Shown here in pieces: positions 41,531-53,093 of a DNA stretch of 64,000 nucleotides. The notes under the pieces are model-generated. The model made no database searches and was not told where the DNA came from. It saw nothing but the letters and a program-made list of their open reading frames with translations. Each line of letters begins with the position of its first letter. The stretch's first letter is position 1. Location: assembly GCF_017654505.1 (NCBI RefSeq), contig NC_054558.1, forward strand, positions 10,434,298-10,498,297, given 5' to 3'. Position numbers and translations under genes: made by a program. The DNA comes from Polyodon spathula (Eukaryota > Chordata > Actinopteri > Acipenseriformes > Polyodontidae).

Positions 41531-41599
41531 ACTTCTATGCTTCTAAACTGCTCTCCACTTTTCCACGCCTGTACTTCTCCCACTCGCTGTCACTTCCAG

Positions 41600-41870
41600 C
41601 GGGGGGGGGTGGGGGGACGGGGACTAAAAAAGGCTGACACATGAACAGGAAAGGAGGGTGATCAGAAATAGGAAGCACTGTTGGAGCAGAGGACTGGAGA
41701 GGAGGAATATGGCCACAGAAAAGAAAAAGAACCAGCTGCAGATGGAATTGAAAGGCTGGAGCAGTGGAAATATTGATCTGGGAAACACAAGTATTGGTGC
41801 AGTAAAGTAACCAGTGCTGTTCTATTTGTCTTGAGAGGATTACAAATGGCGCTGTGCATACTTAGCTTAC
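41600..41870. other. Linker between CR1 copy C and the integrase remnant
   Basis: Begins with a G-rich run (41598-41622). No motif recognised. Probably internal sequence of the Gypsy element that follows, but it is too decayed to assign. Confidence 0.35.
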
Positions 41871-42826
41871 AGTGGCATTGAAATTAACCAACAAGCTGAC
41901 TGCTCAGGCAAAAGACCCAGCTATCTCTGATATCACCAATGACATTGCTTCCAATACTGCAAATGATAACCGTGTCACCTTTATCCAACAGCAGGGACTT
42001 GTGTATCACCGGGTGTCCATTCTTAAACAAGGATTCCAATACCAGCTTGTTATTCTGGAAGAGCTGATGGATTCCTTCCTCCACACTACCATAACAACCC
42101 TTTGGGAGGTCACCTCGGTAGGATGAAGACCTTGTTGTGCATGGTGGAGGTTGCATGGTGGCCCTCCATCCTCCAAGATACATGCCGCCACATAAAGGAG
42201 TGTCAAACCTGCCATAAGTACAAACCTTCCAACACTAAACCCACAGGTCAACTCCAGTACTGTGAAGGAGCATGGAAAGATACTGGGTCTGGACCTGAAG
42301 GGACCTTTGCCAAGAAGTAAAGACCAACATTTTGACGCAGGAAATCTTCACCCGATGGGGAACACTGCAAAAAACCTATTTTCAGATCGTGGACCTCGGT
42401 TCATGAGTCACCTACTTGCAGAGGTGTGCAAAATCTGGAGAGTCGTACAAAAACTCACCACCAGCTACCACCCACAGACCAAGCTGATGGAATGTGTGAT
42501 CCACACCTTAAAAACCATGGTTGCATCATGTTTCCAAAGCTCAGAAATGGCAAGCTTGGAATTATAAAGCCTGTAGAGCACACTGTCAGTATGAAGAAGG
42601 TAAGTTAGTCTGGATAAGAGCTCACCCCTTATCTGATGCCTTCGGAAAGTTTTCCGCTAAACTTGCCCCTAAATGGTTTGTAACCAAGAGACTTGGACCT
42701 AACAACTAAAAAGTCAAGTGGGGGGAGCCAGATTCTTTCATAGAGGATACAGTCAACATTGTTAATTTAAAATGCTATTATGGCGTTTGTCCCTTGCACC
42801 TCCAGTGTGTGTGTGTGTGGGGAATA
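41871..42826 (+). pseudogene. Gypsy integrase remnant upstream of a 3' LTR
   Basis: Parts in several frames, in order: GGHLGRMKTL and WWPSILQDTCRHIKECQTCH (the H2C2 zinc-binding part), ILGLDLKGPLPRS (first catalytic Asp region), LFSDRGPRFMSHL (second Asp, normal TDRG), TTSYHPQTKLMECVIHTLK (usual Glu site, now in LMECV), then a C-terminal part with KLAPKWFVTKRL. Frameshifts and a deletion before FSDRG kill it. Integrase next to the LTR means ordinary Ty3/Gypsy order, unlike the element at 23742. A purine-rich GTGTGGGGAATA just before 42827 may be the polypurine tract. Confidence 0.8.
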
Positions 42827-44035
42827 TGTAGCAATTCCCATGCTACATAATGTGGGTGAGACTTGCACCTGTCCCTTTAATTATGGCCAGTAGCCTGGCC
42901 AGGTTAAAACTTAACTTCCCCCACCCTCTGCTCATCCTCTCTCCCCGTTGGCTCATTCAGATATCCACTCCTCCAATCTCAGAGCTCATTAGAAGGTAGC
43001 ACCTGTACTAAAGCTGGCTGATTAGGTCTGGAGGGCGACTCTCTTGCTCTTGAGGAATCCATGATCACAACAGCATTTTCTTGACTTGAATCTCAGTGAA
43101 TCCTTTAGCATTTTTAGATAAATTCCAGTGCATCCATTAGTTATCTTTTGTTGCTGCACTTTGTTTTCACTGTTACTTGTTTAAGTTTAGCTGTTTTTCA
43201 AGGTCAGTTTAGCGTTTGTTGTTTTGTGTGTTCAGTCTCTATTTTTTCCTGATCCTCCTGATTTTTTCCAAACAACTGTTCACCATTCAGCTCACCATTC
43301 AGCTAACCATTCAACTCACCATTCAACTCAGCACTACGGCACAGACTCATTATTTTCAACCTTTACCTTCAGTACTGGACTCTTTTCCTTATCTGTTGGT
43401 GAGATCATTCCTTTTCTGTTTGTTTGTATTTGTTCTACTTTAATTTGATACTTTGATTTTTTGGTTTTGTTCTTTTGTTACTTTGTTTGGTTTTTAATTA
43501 CATTGCTGATCTGCTGGACTTGTTTAAGCTTAACTTTCATTCATCATCCATTGCCATCAAGACTGTCTTTAAAATTGTTTTCCATCAGTAATTATTTCAT
43601 TTATCTTTCTCTGTCTGTCTGTGCATTGTTTTTTTTGTTTGTGTCTTGTTTGCGTGTGTGGGTTTATTTGAGGTCTCTTCTGTGTTATTTTTTGGCTTCT
43701 GTTTTGCTCACTTTACTTTCCTACTTACATGTACTTCTACATACTTACCTGTTCCCTGCAATTCTGTTTTCTTTCTTATGATTATTGTTATTATTGCTTT
43801 CAACCTTTTTCTTTTTCTCCTTTCTTTATCTGTTCTATAATTGTTTTTTGTTTATATTTCATTTGTTGACATTATTGTTCACAACAATAAACTAGTTGTT
43901 TGTGAAATTGACACCTCTGTCATCCCTACTTTTTCTGTCTGTCACTCTTGCTGACTTATTTAGCTACACGAATAGGGCCAGTAATATCTCCTTAGGGAGG
44001 ACAATGCAACTGCTTCATGCAGAACGATCGTTTCA
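42827..44035 (+). mobile_element. 3' LTR of the decayed Gypsy element
   Basis: About 1.2 kb beginning TGTAGCAATT after a purine-rich tract. It carries a short run of ATTCAGCTCACC/ATTCAACTCACC units (43287-43335) and AATAAA near 43886. It is an inverted relative of 36604-37789; the common sequence ends near GATCGTT at 44026-44032. Exact end uncertain. Confidence 0.72.
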
Positions 44036-44530
44036 GAAGAATCCTACCAGACTAGGGCAGACGAACTGTTAGCTGGGTTAGAAGAGCACTACACGGATAG
44101 GGTACCTGTCAGTCAACTCCCAATGCAGTTCTTTGGGTCTAGTCATAGGGTGGCAATGGTGGTGGCTGGGGGGGGGGGGGGTGAATCTATTGAAACATTT
44201 ACCCTGCACCTAAAATAAATATTTTGCCACTTATAAACGAGGTCTCCTCCTGGGGCCAGAATAGACAGAGTCTTCCTTTGAGACCAAGGGCTGAGTGGGT
44301 TGCACTCCGGGTATATTCGACAAGAGCTAAAAAAACAAGTCCAACGACAACCCACTGGTTCCTCTTTAAATCTTTGTAAGGAGGCCCACCAACTGGAAAG
44401 TCATATGCCTTGAGAAAGCTTGGATAGCCTTCAGTGTGCAACCATCTTCCATGGATCTCAACCAGGACCATCGACTGGTAACCTGTGGAGATTTGGAACA
44501 ATGGAAAATGAAGATGTGAACAGGATGGTA
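44036..44530. other. Unassigned stretch with a 100-codon minus-strand frame
   Basis: A G-run lies at 44168-44180. The frame 44501-44199 (minus) has a non-repetitive, protein-like start (MVLVEIHGRWLHTEGYPSFL) but no motif I recognise, and no clear splice sites. It could be a fragment of a retroelement belonging to the LTR at 44531, or chance. Confidence 0.3.
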
Positions 44531-45072
44531 TGTGTGGTGACGTCAGACATGGAAGGAAATCCAGAACACAGTATTGTGAGTAAGACGCTGATGCGCAGAG
44601 TTAATAATAAACAAACAGGTTGTATAAAACAAAACACGGAGACACCTAAATAAATGACATGATAGCCAAAAGAAAGACAAACAAAGCAGTGAACACAAAT
44701 TCCAAAACAAGTATTGTGCTGGTACTTCCAGCACAAGTACCAATTGTTTTTACTTTTTACTTTCGTTCTTCCCAACTCTCTCTCTCCCGTTCTCTCGACA
44801 CTGAACACCCACCCCAGAGTGAGTGATTCGTGCCTCTATATATACAGCTGTGCCAGGACTCAATTGCTAATTAATCATTTACTTGAATCCTGGCACGTGA
44901 ACTCATTTGTGCAATCTCTGTGCCGACATATTAATATACATTGTATCTGCATGTGAAGTGATTGTGCAATACCTGTGCCTAAATACAAATATACATTTTA
45001 ATTCACCTGAGCTATGTAGTCTAATTTGTACCCTGTGCACCAATATATACACATTAACAATAACACACCACA
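44531..45072 (-). mobile_element. LTR related to 29144, hairpin before TATA (copy 2)
   Basis: Minus-strand sense. Shared with the 29144 LTR in order: TTGCACA then TTCACGTGC, the hairpin, TATA box (CTATATATA at 44835-44843 on plus), a GTGTTCAGTG...GAGAACGGGA block, a TTTGTCTTT block, AATAAAC-like signal and TCTGACG. Hairpin arms are 44850-44863 and 44883-44896 (13 of 14 pair, the other can be G-U). A 78-bp segment is duplicated upstream of the hairpin. Ends are approximate. Confidence 0.6.
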
Positions 45073-45293
45073 TACAACATGAAACACAAAATACGCACAG
45101 GGCCTCTGGAGGCGAGGGAGCGGAGGGCGGTACAGCGAGTCTGCCGGAAGTGGAGTGGAGGGGGTGAGAGGGGGTGTAGGAAGAAATTATAATCTGGAGA
45201 TAGAAGAGGAGAAATGAGGAAGGGAAAAGACAAGGCCAGCTGCAGAGTTTAGGAAGAGTTGGAATGTCAAGGTGTAACTTGGCTATGAGTACC
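45073..45293. other. Short spacer between two related LTRs
   Basis: Purine-rich on the plus strand (GGAGGCGAGGGAGCGGAGG near 45110). No gene seen. Confidence 0.4.
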
Positions 45294-45715
45294 TGTGATT
45301 TGGATGGCAGCAGCGGTGACGTCAGACTAGGGAAATGAACCCAAAGCAAGGAATGGCAGGGCAAAGGGAGACAAAACCAAACATTCAAACAAAAAGGCAT
45401 GTTGACCAAACAAACAAACAATAAACAGTAACAAGTAGTATGCTGGTTGTGAAAGCAGCATGAAATGAAATGACCTCCTAACTGCACTAGTGTTCTTCAC
45501 CTCGAACACCCTTCCCCATGCAGCCAAACTGCAGATCTGTTATATTTGTGACCGAGGGACTAACTAGCTATCAATTATTATATTATCCCTCGGTCACATT
45601 CTGCACGGATTTACAGCTAGTTAATAATCAGTAGCCGACAGTCACGCATTCTCACGAGGTAATTAAAATACAAAACAATGACAAATAATGACGGTGACTT
45701 TTCATCTACGTCACA
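45294..45715 (-). mobile_element. LTR related to 29144, hairpin before TATA (copy 3)
   Basis: Minus-strand sense, about 420 bp, TGTGACGTAG...AAATCACA. Hairpin arms at 45547-45559 and 45586-45598 pair perfectly over 13 bp (TGTGACCGAGGGA) but their sequence has nothing in common with the arms of the other two copies. AAATATAAC at 45538-45546 is the TATA-like box just downstream. The GGGTGTTCG, TTTGTTTGGTC and TCTGACGTCACC blocks follow in the same order as in the relatives. Confidence 0.58.
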
Positions 45716-47330
45716 AACAATAATAATACAGGGTTTTAGCTGACATATATTTACATAAATCATAATATAATAAATAATAATGGTGCACAAATATACATAG
45801 GGGCAGGACTCTCAACCACAGTACCAGAGAAGAGGGCATTATTACAATAATCAATTCTAGAAGCATGTATCAATCTCTCAGTATCTGAGAGTGAAAGAAC
45901 ACTTTTCAATTTGGAGATATTTCTAGATGATAAAAAGAAATTCTAGTAATATTCCTGATGTGTCTCAAAAGAAAGATTTGGGTCGAAGGTCACACCCAGA
46001 TTTCTCATTTCGTCTGCAAGTTCATAAGAGAAGCCACCAAGGTGTAAATCACACTGTGGAAGGGTGGTGGGTAATTCACTGACTCAGGAGACAGACGGGT
46101 GAACTTGAAAACACCACACAGGTGCCCAGTTTTATTTGCAAGGGTGTTTTGTTTATTTAGCCCGCAGAGGGCGCTGTTGGTCCGTGGTCTGCTTACCAAC
46201 TATGGTAAACAGAACCACGGGAACACCAAATGATGGTAAACTGTTCAGGGTGCAAGCGCACTTGCAGGTGCTTCAAACAATAATTCAAGAATAGAAGGCA
46301 AAAAGAAAAAGGGAAAATAAAACAGTAACAAAACTACAAAGAAAAGGTGCTGCACTTTGCAGCGATATCCCGGTCGCCGCTGCCCGTGAGACCCGGATCA
46401 CCATCCTACGCTGCCAGCTAACTAGCCTGCTCGGCTATAATATTCAGGGGTCTGCCCAAGGGTTCTCCACCTTCACTGTCTCGCTCTGAAACTCTGTTTC
46501 GTTCTCTCCGACAGGTTCTCGGTCGTGGACCAGCGCTTCTGCACACTCGGTGCGTTTAAAAGGGCAGACCTGAGGAAACAACAAAGCGTTAACTTATAGG
46601 GCTAACAATCTCCCCAAGACCCACCTCTCAGCCATTCAGAAAGGGGGAAAGTCCACACACCCAATTTCCCACCTCCCCGTGTCACTGCCATGACTCATAG
46701 GCAGTTGTTGGACGACTGCCGCCCTCTTCCTGCAGCACCGTGAACACGCCAGCAAAGTCAGCACAGATCTCCCCCTGCTACACACACATATTACTTTGCT
46801 GCTTCTGAGATCCCAGACTCACCACTTCTGTTTTATCTGAGCTTAACATTAAAAGGTTTTCAAGCATCCATTTTTTTTATGTCAGCAAGACAGGTGCTCA
46901 AAATATTTACAGCCGAGGTGTCGCCCTGTTTCAGGGATACGTATAGCTGTGTATCATCAGAGTAACTATGAAAATGAACCCCAGAGCTACCCAAAATATT
47001 GCCCATAGGCAGCATATACAAAGAAAACAGAGGGGCCAAGAATTGAGCCCTGTGGGACCTGCATGTAACCTTCGACAAAAAAAAGGTCTCCTCCTCTATT
47101 CGAACAAATTGCAACCTGTTTGAAACCAAGACAGAACACAACCTGACAATCCTACCAGATTTCATGCGATCAATTAAAACAGAATAACCAATAGTGTCAA
47201 ACGCAGCACTTCAATCTAATAGTATAAGAACCGAAGCCGTGCCCGTGTCAAAGGGTAACAGCACATCATTATCCACTCTAATAAGTGCTATGATAATATG
47301 AATGCAAGAAATGTGTTGTACCGGCTTCAT
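45716..47330 (-). mobile_element. L2-type LINE reverse transcriptase remnant, interrupted by a solo LTR
   Basis: Minus strand. From 47165 downward: LAPLFSLYMLPMGNILGSSG, HFHSYSDDTQLYVSLKQ (catalytic box SDD instead of ADD) and CLADIK, then with a frame change WMLENLLMLSSDKTEV to 46783. It resumes past the LTR: LGVTFDPNLSFETH and ISKLKSVLSLSDTERLIHA down to about 45830. These are the RT palm and thumb blocks of vertebrate L2 elements. Multiple stops and frameshifts. The first ~110 bp (45716-45830) are unassigned. Confidence 0.75.
46055..46782 (-). mobile_element. Solo LTR of the Gmr1-like family inside the L2 remnant
   Basis: 728 bp matching the LTR at 23742-24461 along its full length, ends TGTGG and CTACA on plus. 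CACAC flanks it on both sides (46050-46054 and 46783-46787), a plausible target duplication, though CA-rich context weakens it. Internal sequence was lost by LTR-LTR recombination. Confidence 0.85.
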
Positions 47331-47541
47331 GAAGTCACACATAACTACCATTTAGGAGAGCTGGGCACTGATTCTCCAGTTCTTGGAACACTTAGTATTA
47401 GTATTGGGGGAAAAAAACCAAAAAAACAAAACTTGAATATTCAATATTGAATCAAGGTTGTAAACAAGCACTTTGTTACTACCGGGGTCTACAGTCCTTG
47501 CTAAAGGAAAATACCTGTTTAATTTGAATGATAGTAAATTG

Positions 47542-47591
<50 letters not shown>

Positions 47592-47980
47592 GTAGTAGTA
47601 GTAGTAGTAGTAGCAGTATGCATTTGTATTGGCGATAATGGTAGTGTTAACGTTAATATTATCAGTCTGAATAATAATATATACCATATGTAGAGTAATT
47701 ACAGCATGTGAATAAACGGTAAAGTGCAAACATTAGAGGGTGCTATTGCACCAGTATATGGCCGAACACACTGCATGTAAATTCCCTCCCATTGCAAACC
47801 CAGACTTCCCTTTGTGTGATTCACTTCACATTCATAAGGGCAGGAGATGCCAGGTGGTGACTCACGAGGGGATTTGACAAAGGAAATATTATTTAAGTAA
47901 GTCTACAAAATAACACGGCAAAAATGAAAATCTCATCCTTCACTATATGATTAAACAATTATAATAACCTTAATAAGTCA
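47331..47980. other. Non-coding stretch with compound (ATT)n(AGT)n microsatellite
   Basis: The microsatellite is at about 47543-47615. Nothing else recognised. Confidence 0.6.
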
Positions 47981-50062
47981 GCCCATCTTGCTCGTTTGGT
48001 TGTTAGTAGCTTATTGATCCCAGAATCTCATCAAGCAGCTTCTTGAAGGATCCCAGGGGTGTCAGTTTCAATAACATTATTGGGGAGTTGATTCCAGACT
48101 CCCACAATTCTCTGTGTAAAAAGTGCCTCCTATTTTCTGTTCTTAATGCCCATTTATCTAATCTCTATTTATGACCCTTAATCCTTGTTTCTTTTTTCAG
48201 GTCGAAAAAGTCCCTTGGGTCGACATTGTCAATACCTTTAGAATTTTGATTGCTTGAATCAGATTGCCGTGTAGCCTTCTTTGTGCAAAACTGAACAGAT
48301 TCAATTATTTTAGCCTGTCTGCACATGACAAACCCAAAATAATTCTCGATCGTCTTTGCACTCTTTATAGAGTAGCAATATCCTTTTTGTAGTGAAGTGA
48401 CCAGAACTGAATACAATATTCTAGATCAGATCTTACTAATGCATTGTAAAGTTTTAACATTACCTCCCTTGATTTAAATTCAACACTTTTCACTATATAT
48501 CCAAGCATTTTGTTGGCCTTTTTTTTAAAGCTTCCCCACACTGTCTAAATGAAGACATTTCTGAGTCCACATAAACTCTTAGATCTTTTTTATGGGTTCC
48601 TTCTTCAATTTCAGTATCTCCCATATGGTATTTATAATTGACATTTGTATAGCCTGCGTGCAGTACCTTACTCTTTTCTCTATTAAATGTCATTTGCCAT
48701 GTGTCTGCTCAGTTCTGAATGCTGTCTAGATCATTTTGAATGACCTTTGCTGCTGAAACAGTGTTTGCCACACCTCCTATTTTTGAGTCGTCTGCAAATA
48801 ATATTTTATATATAGCACCTTTAAAAGCAACATCTCAAATAAACAAAACAGAAAATAAAGTCATAAAAATGCCTTTCTATAAAAGTAGGTCTTTAAGCTA
48901 ACTGATAGAATAAACTGTTGCATAACTGACGTGAAGCTGGTAAAGTAATGGAACAGTTAGGTTTTAACAGCCGATCAATGGTAGAAAACAGGTACCTGGG
49001 ATTACCGAGATTATTCTCAATAATATCTGAAAATAGCTAGATCTGGCTGCTGCCATAGCATCCATTTATGCAGATGTATCATTGAACCAGTGTCCCGCCA
49101 CCTCCACTCACTTTTACGACAGCAAGCCTTAGTAGAGCGCAGTTGGACGGTATACCATGGAGCACAGCGAGTATAATTGACAGACCTGGTCCCAACTGGG
49201 GCCAAGGTGGCAGAAATATTTACTAGGGAGCTATTGGAAAGCTGCACCTTTTCCTCCAGTGTAATAGAGTGAGAGAAAGCAGAGAGTGAGAAAAGAAAAG
49301 AATCAGGGAAACTAGCAGGGTCAGCTGAACGCCAGTTTCGAAATCTTACTGAGCATGTAGGGATAATGCGAGTGACAGTAAGTTCCAAATCAAGCAAAAT
49401 AGACATATGGTCAGATGTATCCAAATCCAGAGTAGTCGGATGGAAAGCAAGACGGCAGTTAGTAAAAACTAAATCCAATGTATGACCTTTGCTATGCATC
49501 GGAGTGTAAACAGACTGAGTGAGAATTCCACTGCCAGATTCTAAAATTGAACAAGTTTGCTTACTGTACCAGAATCTCTAAGTCATTAATGTAGATCAGG
49601 AATAGAAGAGGACATAATATTGATCCCTGTGGTACTCCACTGGTTACCTCGTTCCATTTTTAGGTTTCTCCTCTAATCAGTACTTTCTGTTTTCTACATG
49701 TTAACCACTCCCTAATCCATATGCATACATGCATTTCCTTGAATCCCTACTGCATTCAATTTGAGAACTAATCTTTTATGCGGGACTTTGTCAAAAGCTT
49801 TCTGGAAGTCTAAATAAACCATGTCATATGCTTTGCAATTATCAATTGACGAAAAAAATCAAGCAGGTTAGTTAGACATGATCTCTTTCCTAAAACCATG
49901 CTTATTGTTTAAGGATATTGTTACCATATAGGTAATTTTCCATTTTGGATCTTATTACAGTTTCCATAAGTTTACATATAATAGAAGTCAGGCTTGTTGG
50001 TCTGTAGTTACCTGGTTCGGTTTTGTCTCCGTTTTTGTGGATCAGTTTTACATTTGCAATAT
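47981..50062 (-). mobile_element. Old CR1 copy split by an L2 fragment
   Basis: Minus strand, about 85% similar by eye to copies A and B with many stops and indels. The 3' portion is 47981-48797 (to TCGTCTGCAAAT, coding KFADD) and the rest is 49553-50062 (from AACAAGTTTGC), joining exactly where the intact copies are continuous. The RT palm just before FADD through the LIHKNGDKTEPGNYRP block lies in the second part. It is 5'-truncated at about 50062 and lacks the 3' octamers. Confidence 0.82.
48798..49552 (-). mobile_element. L2-type LINE fragment: endonuclease end joined to the 3' tail
   Basis: Minus strand. The frame 49499-49017 shows GHTLDLVFTN, TSDHMSILLDL (endonuclease SDH box) and the following linker; NNLGNPRYLFSTIDRLLKP then reads on with stops. 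At about 48880 it passes straight to the 3' tail (GGTGCTATATATAAAATATT), so the RT is deleted. It lies inside the older CR1 copy, so it inserted later. Its short structure could be a non-autonomous L2 derivative or a deletion product. Confidence 0.75.
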
Positions 50063-50277
50063 GATCTATGCTTGGGCATCTCACACAATTTCACACAATC
50101 TCACACAACCTGACCACGTGAGGTGAGGCCCTGCATACGAACAGCAATCTGACCAGCCCAATCCCTCCTGTAGAGATACCAGTGCATCTTCCCAAGAGGA
50201 GATGGAATACGAGTCTCTATCTGCTGGGCTGCAGGGCTAATACAGGGACAGGATTTAACTCCATGCCTCCTCTTGAC
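50063..50277. other. Spacer between CR1 copies
   Basis: About 215 bp with a short TCACACAA tandem near 50083-50108. No gene seen. Confidence 0.45.
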
Positions 50278-51724
50278 ATAAGAACATAAGAACATAAGAA
50301 AGTTTACAAACGAGAGGAGGCCATTCGGCCCATCTTGCTCGTTTGGTTGTTAGTAGCTTATTGATCCCAAAATCTCATCAAGCAGCTTCTTGAAGGATCC
50401 CAGGGTGTCAGCTTCAACAACATTACTGGGGAGTTGATTCCAGACCCTCACAATTCTCTGTGTAAAAAAGTGTCTCCTATTTTCTGTTCTGAATGCCCCT
50501 TTTTCTAAACTCCATTTGTGACCCCTGGTCCTTGTTTCTTTTTTCAGGCTGAAAAAGTCCCTTGCGTCGACACTGTCAATACCTTTTAGAATTTTGAATG
50601 CTTGAATTAGGTCGCCACGTAGTCTTCTTTGTTCAAGACTGAACAGATTCAATTCTTTTAGCCTGTCTGCATATGACATGCCTTTTAAGCCCGGAATAAT
50701 TCTGGTCGCTCTTCTTTGCACTCTTTCTAGAGCAGCAATATCTTTTTTATAGCGAGGTGACCAGAACTGCACACAATATTCAAGATGAGGTCTTACTAGT
50801 GCATTGTACAGTTTTAACATTACTTCCCTTGATTTAAATTCAACACTTTTCACAATGTATCCGAGTATCTTGTTAGCCTTTTTTATAGCTTCCCCACATT
50901 GCCTAGATGAAGACATTTGGTCCTAGGTCTTTTTCATAGATTCCTTCTCCAATTTCAATATCTCCCATATGATATTTATAATGTACATTTTTATTTCCTG
51001 CGTGCAGTACCTTACACTTTTCTCTATTAAATGTCATTTGCCATGTGTCTGCCCAGTTCTGAATCTTGTCTAGATCATTTTGAATGACCTTTGCTGCTGC
51101 AACAGTGTTTGCCACTCCTCCTACTTTTGTGTCGTCTGCAAATTTAACAAGTTTGCTTACTATACCAGAATCTAAATCATTAATGTAGATTAGGAATAGC
51201 AGAGGACCTAATACTGATCCCTGTGGTACACTGCTGGTTACCACACTCCATTCTGAGGTTTTTCCTCTAATCAGTACTTTCTGTTTTCTACATGTTAACC
51301 ACTCCCTAATCCATGTACATGTGTTTCCTTGAATCCCAACTGCGTTCAGTTTGAGAATTAATCTTTTGTGCGGGACTTTGTCAAAAGCTTTCTGGAAATC
51401 TAAATAAACCATGTCATATGCTTTGCAATTATCCATTATCGATGTTGCATCCTCAAAAAAATCAAGCAAGTTAGTTAGGCACGATCTCCCTTTCCTAAAA
51501 CCATGTTGACTGTCTCCCAGTACCCTGTTACCATATAGGTAATTTTCCATTTTGGATCTTATTATAGTTTCCATAAGTTTGCATATAATAGAAGTCAGGC
51601 TTACTGGTCTGTAGTTACCTGGTTCAGTTTTGTTTCCCTTTTTGTGGATCGGTATTACGTTTGAAATTTTCCAGTCTGTCGGTACCACCCCTGTGTCAGG
51701 AGACTGCTGCATGATCTTGGTTAG
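50278..51724 (-). mobile_element. CR1 copy D, 5'-truncated in the reverse transcriptase
   Basis: Minus strand, nearly identical to copies A and B. It has complete 3' octamers (50278-50298), the ORF2 C-terminus (50916-50350) and RT (51727-50903) including FADD. A deletion of about 15-20 bp at 50917-50922 removes the VFVDSE codons and shifts the frame. Truncated at 51724 in LTKIMQQS. GVPQG is SVPQG here, altering a conserved RT Gly. Not functional. Confidence 0.88.
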
Positions 51725-53093
51725 CATACCCAGTAAGCAGCTGTATTCCCTGTTTAATAAAATACATAAATAAGTTTGTGAATAAATAAAATACAGCCAC
51801 TCTAAAGCTTTAATTACCCTAGGTCATTAATGCTTTCACTCCATGCTACTTCCACCTTGTAAAGACCTGCTTTCACCAGAAGGATCTGTTCTAGGGTAAA
51901 GGTCACAGGATGCAAGTGCATTCCCTGACTTCTCCACAAGGTGACGCTAAAGCATTGCAGCTGGTGAAAGCCTGTGGCTGGTTGTGCAGCAACAAGCAGG
52001 GGGAGGTACAAGCACAGTGCTACTGCACCCAGGTCTGGTTCAGTCTTTCTGTGGAGGACAGGAGAATCCTTCACAAATGACATGAACAAGAAGGCAAAAA
52101 ACCCAAACAAACAGGAATCCCCACTCTCTGCAAACAAGTACCAAAGAGAAAGTCCTGTCCCAAATAAACCACTGGAAACCCCAGTTTACTTCATGTGGTA
52201 TTCAATAGCTCTGCAAGGGTTTCTCCCTAGCTGGTACTAAGGCTGAGCAGTGAAATAATAATTGCAATGTTTGAGAAGGATTTGATACTCAGTGTTCCAT
52301 AGTAAACACAAGTGCACTTTTCCTTTGCCATACCTTTCTTGGCTTATCAGTTCTTCACCATGCTTCCACTCTGCTTTAATACACCATGCTGTGTTTTTAC
52401 TATGGGAAACCTTTACCAACGTAAGGGGACTTGGCCATTAAGCTGTTTCGTGTTCTGCTTTGTTTTATACTGGGAGTTCTGATAAAGAGGGTCTGAGGCA
52501 AAACTAACCAAATTCAATGAACTTTCTGGTGATATGTTAATCAAAACAAATGCTTATGCAGTTCCCTTATTACAAAGATACAAGCATGCCATGGAGTATT
52601 TGAGCATAGCACATGAATAGACACACATTCCAGTTTTGTGCCCAATACTTCATCTTAACAAGAAAAAAAGCTAGCAAGGACCCTTTAATGTATTGTATTG
52701 CAATTGAGACTAAACCACTGCCAAAGTGTTACAGAGTTCTAGGCTTGTTTGAGTTCACTTCTTTGCAGTTTGATTTGTTTAATTTTTTTTATTTTTTTGG
52801 GAGGGGTGGTGTGGTGTGGGGGGGGATTACTGTAAAGGAGCCAGCAGAGTCCAAAAAAAATATATTGGCAAGATTAGTTGTCTTTTCTCAGAAGGGAAAA
52901 AAAGTCAGAACAAGTATGACAGGAATGTGATGGAAACACTAGAGGAATGTTGCTGTGCCTGGATGAGACAGCAGCCCTTCTTGTGATAGGAAATGTACCT
53001 TCGACACAGCATAATCCTTGTGTTTTCTTTAAATTAGCTGAGCTAATCAAGGAAGAGTGAGCAACCCTGCAGAAAAAAAGAGCATCTCTGAGG
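51725..53093. other. Non-coding stretch, no gene recognised
   Basis: Unique-looking. A T-run and G-rich run lie at 52781-52830. Frames up to 107 codons lack motifs. Confidence 0.45.

Larger units (their letters stand above)
37793..41599 (-). mobile_element. CR1-clade LINE copy C, inserted at an LTR edge, internally deleted
   Basis: Minus strand, 3' octamers (CATAAGAA on plus) at 37793-37815, then ORF2 and ORF1 in broken form and a short piece of the 5' monomer up to about 41599. At about 41535 the sequence switches from codon ~42 of ORF1 straight to 5'-monomer sequence, deleting the ORF1 start and the rest of the 5' UTR. It is close to copies A and B but with more substitutions. Confidence 0.88.
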
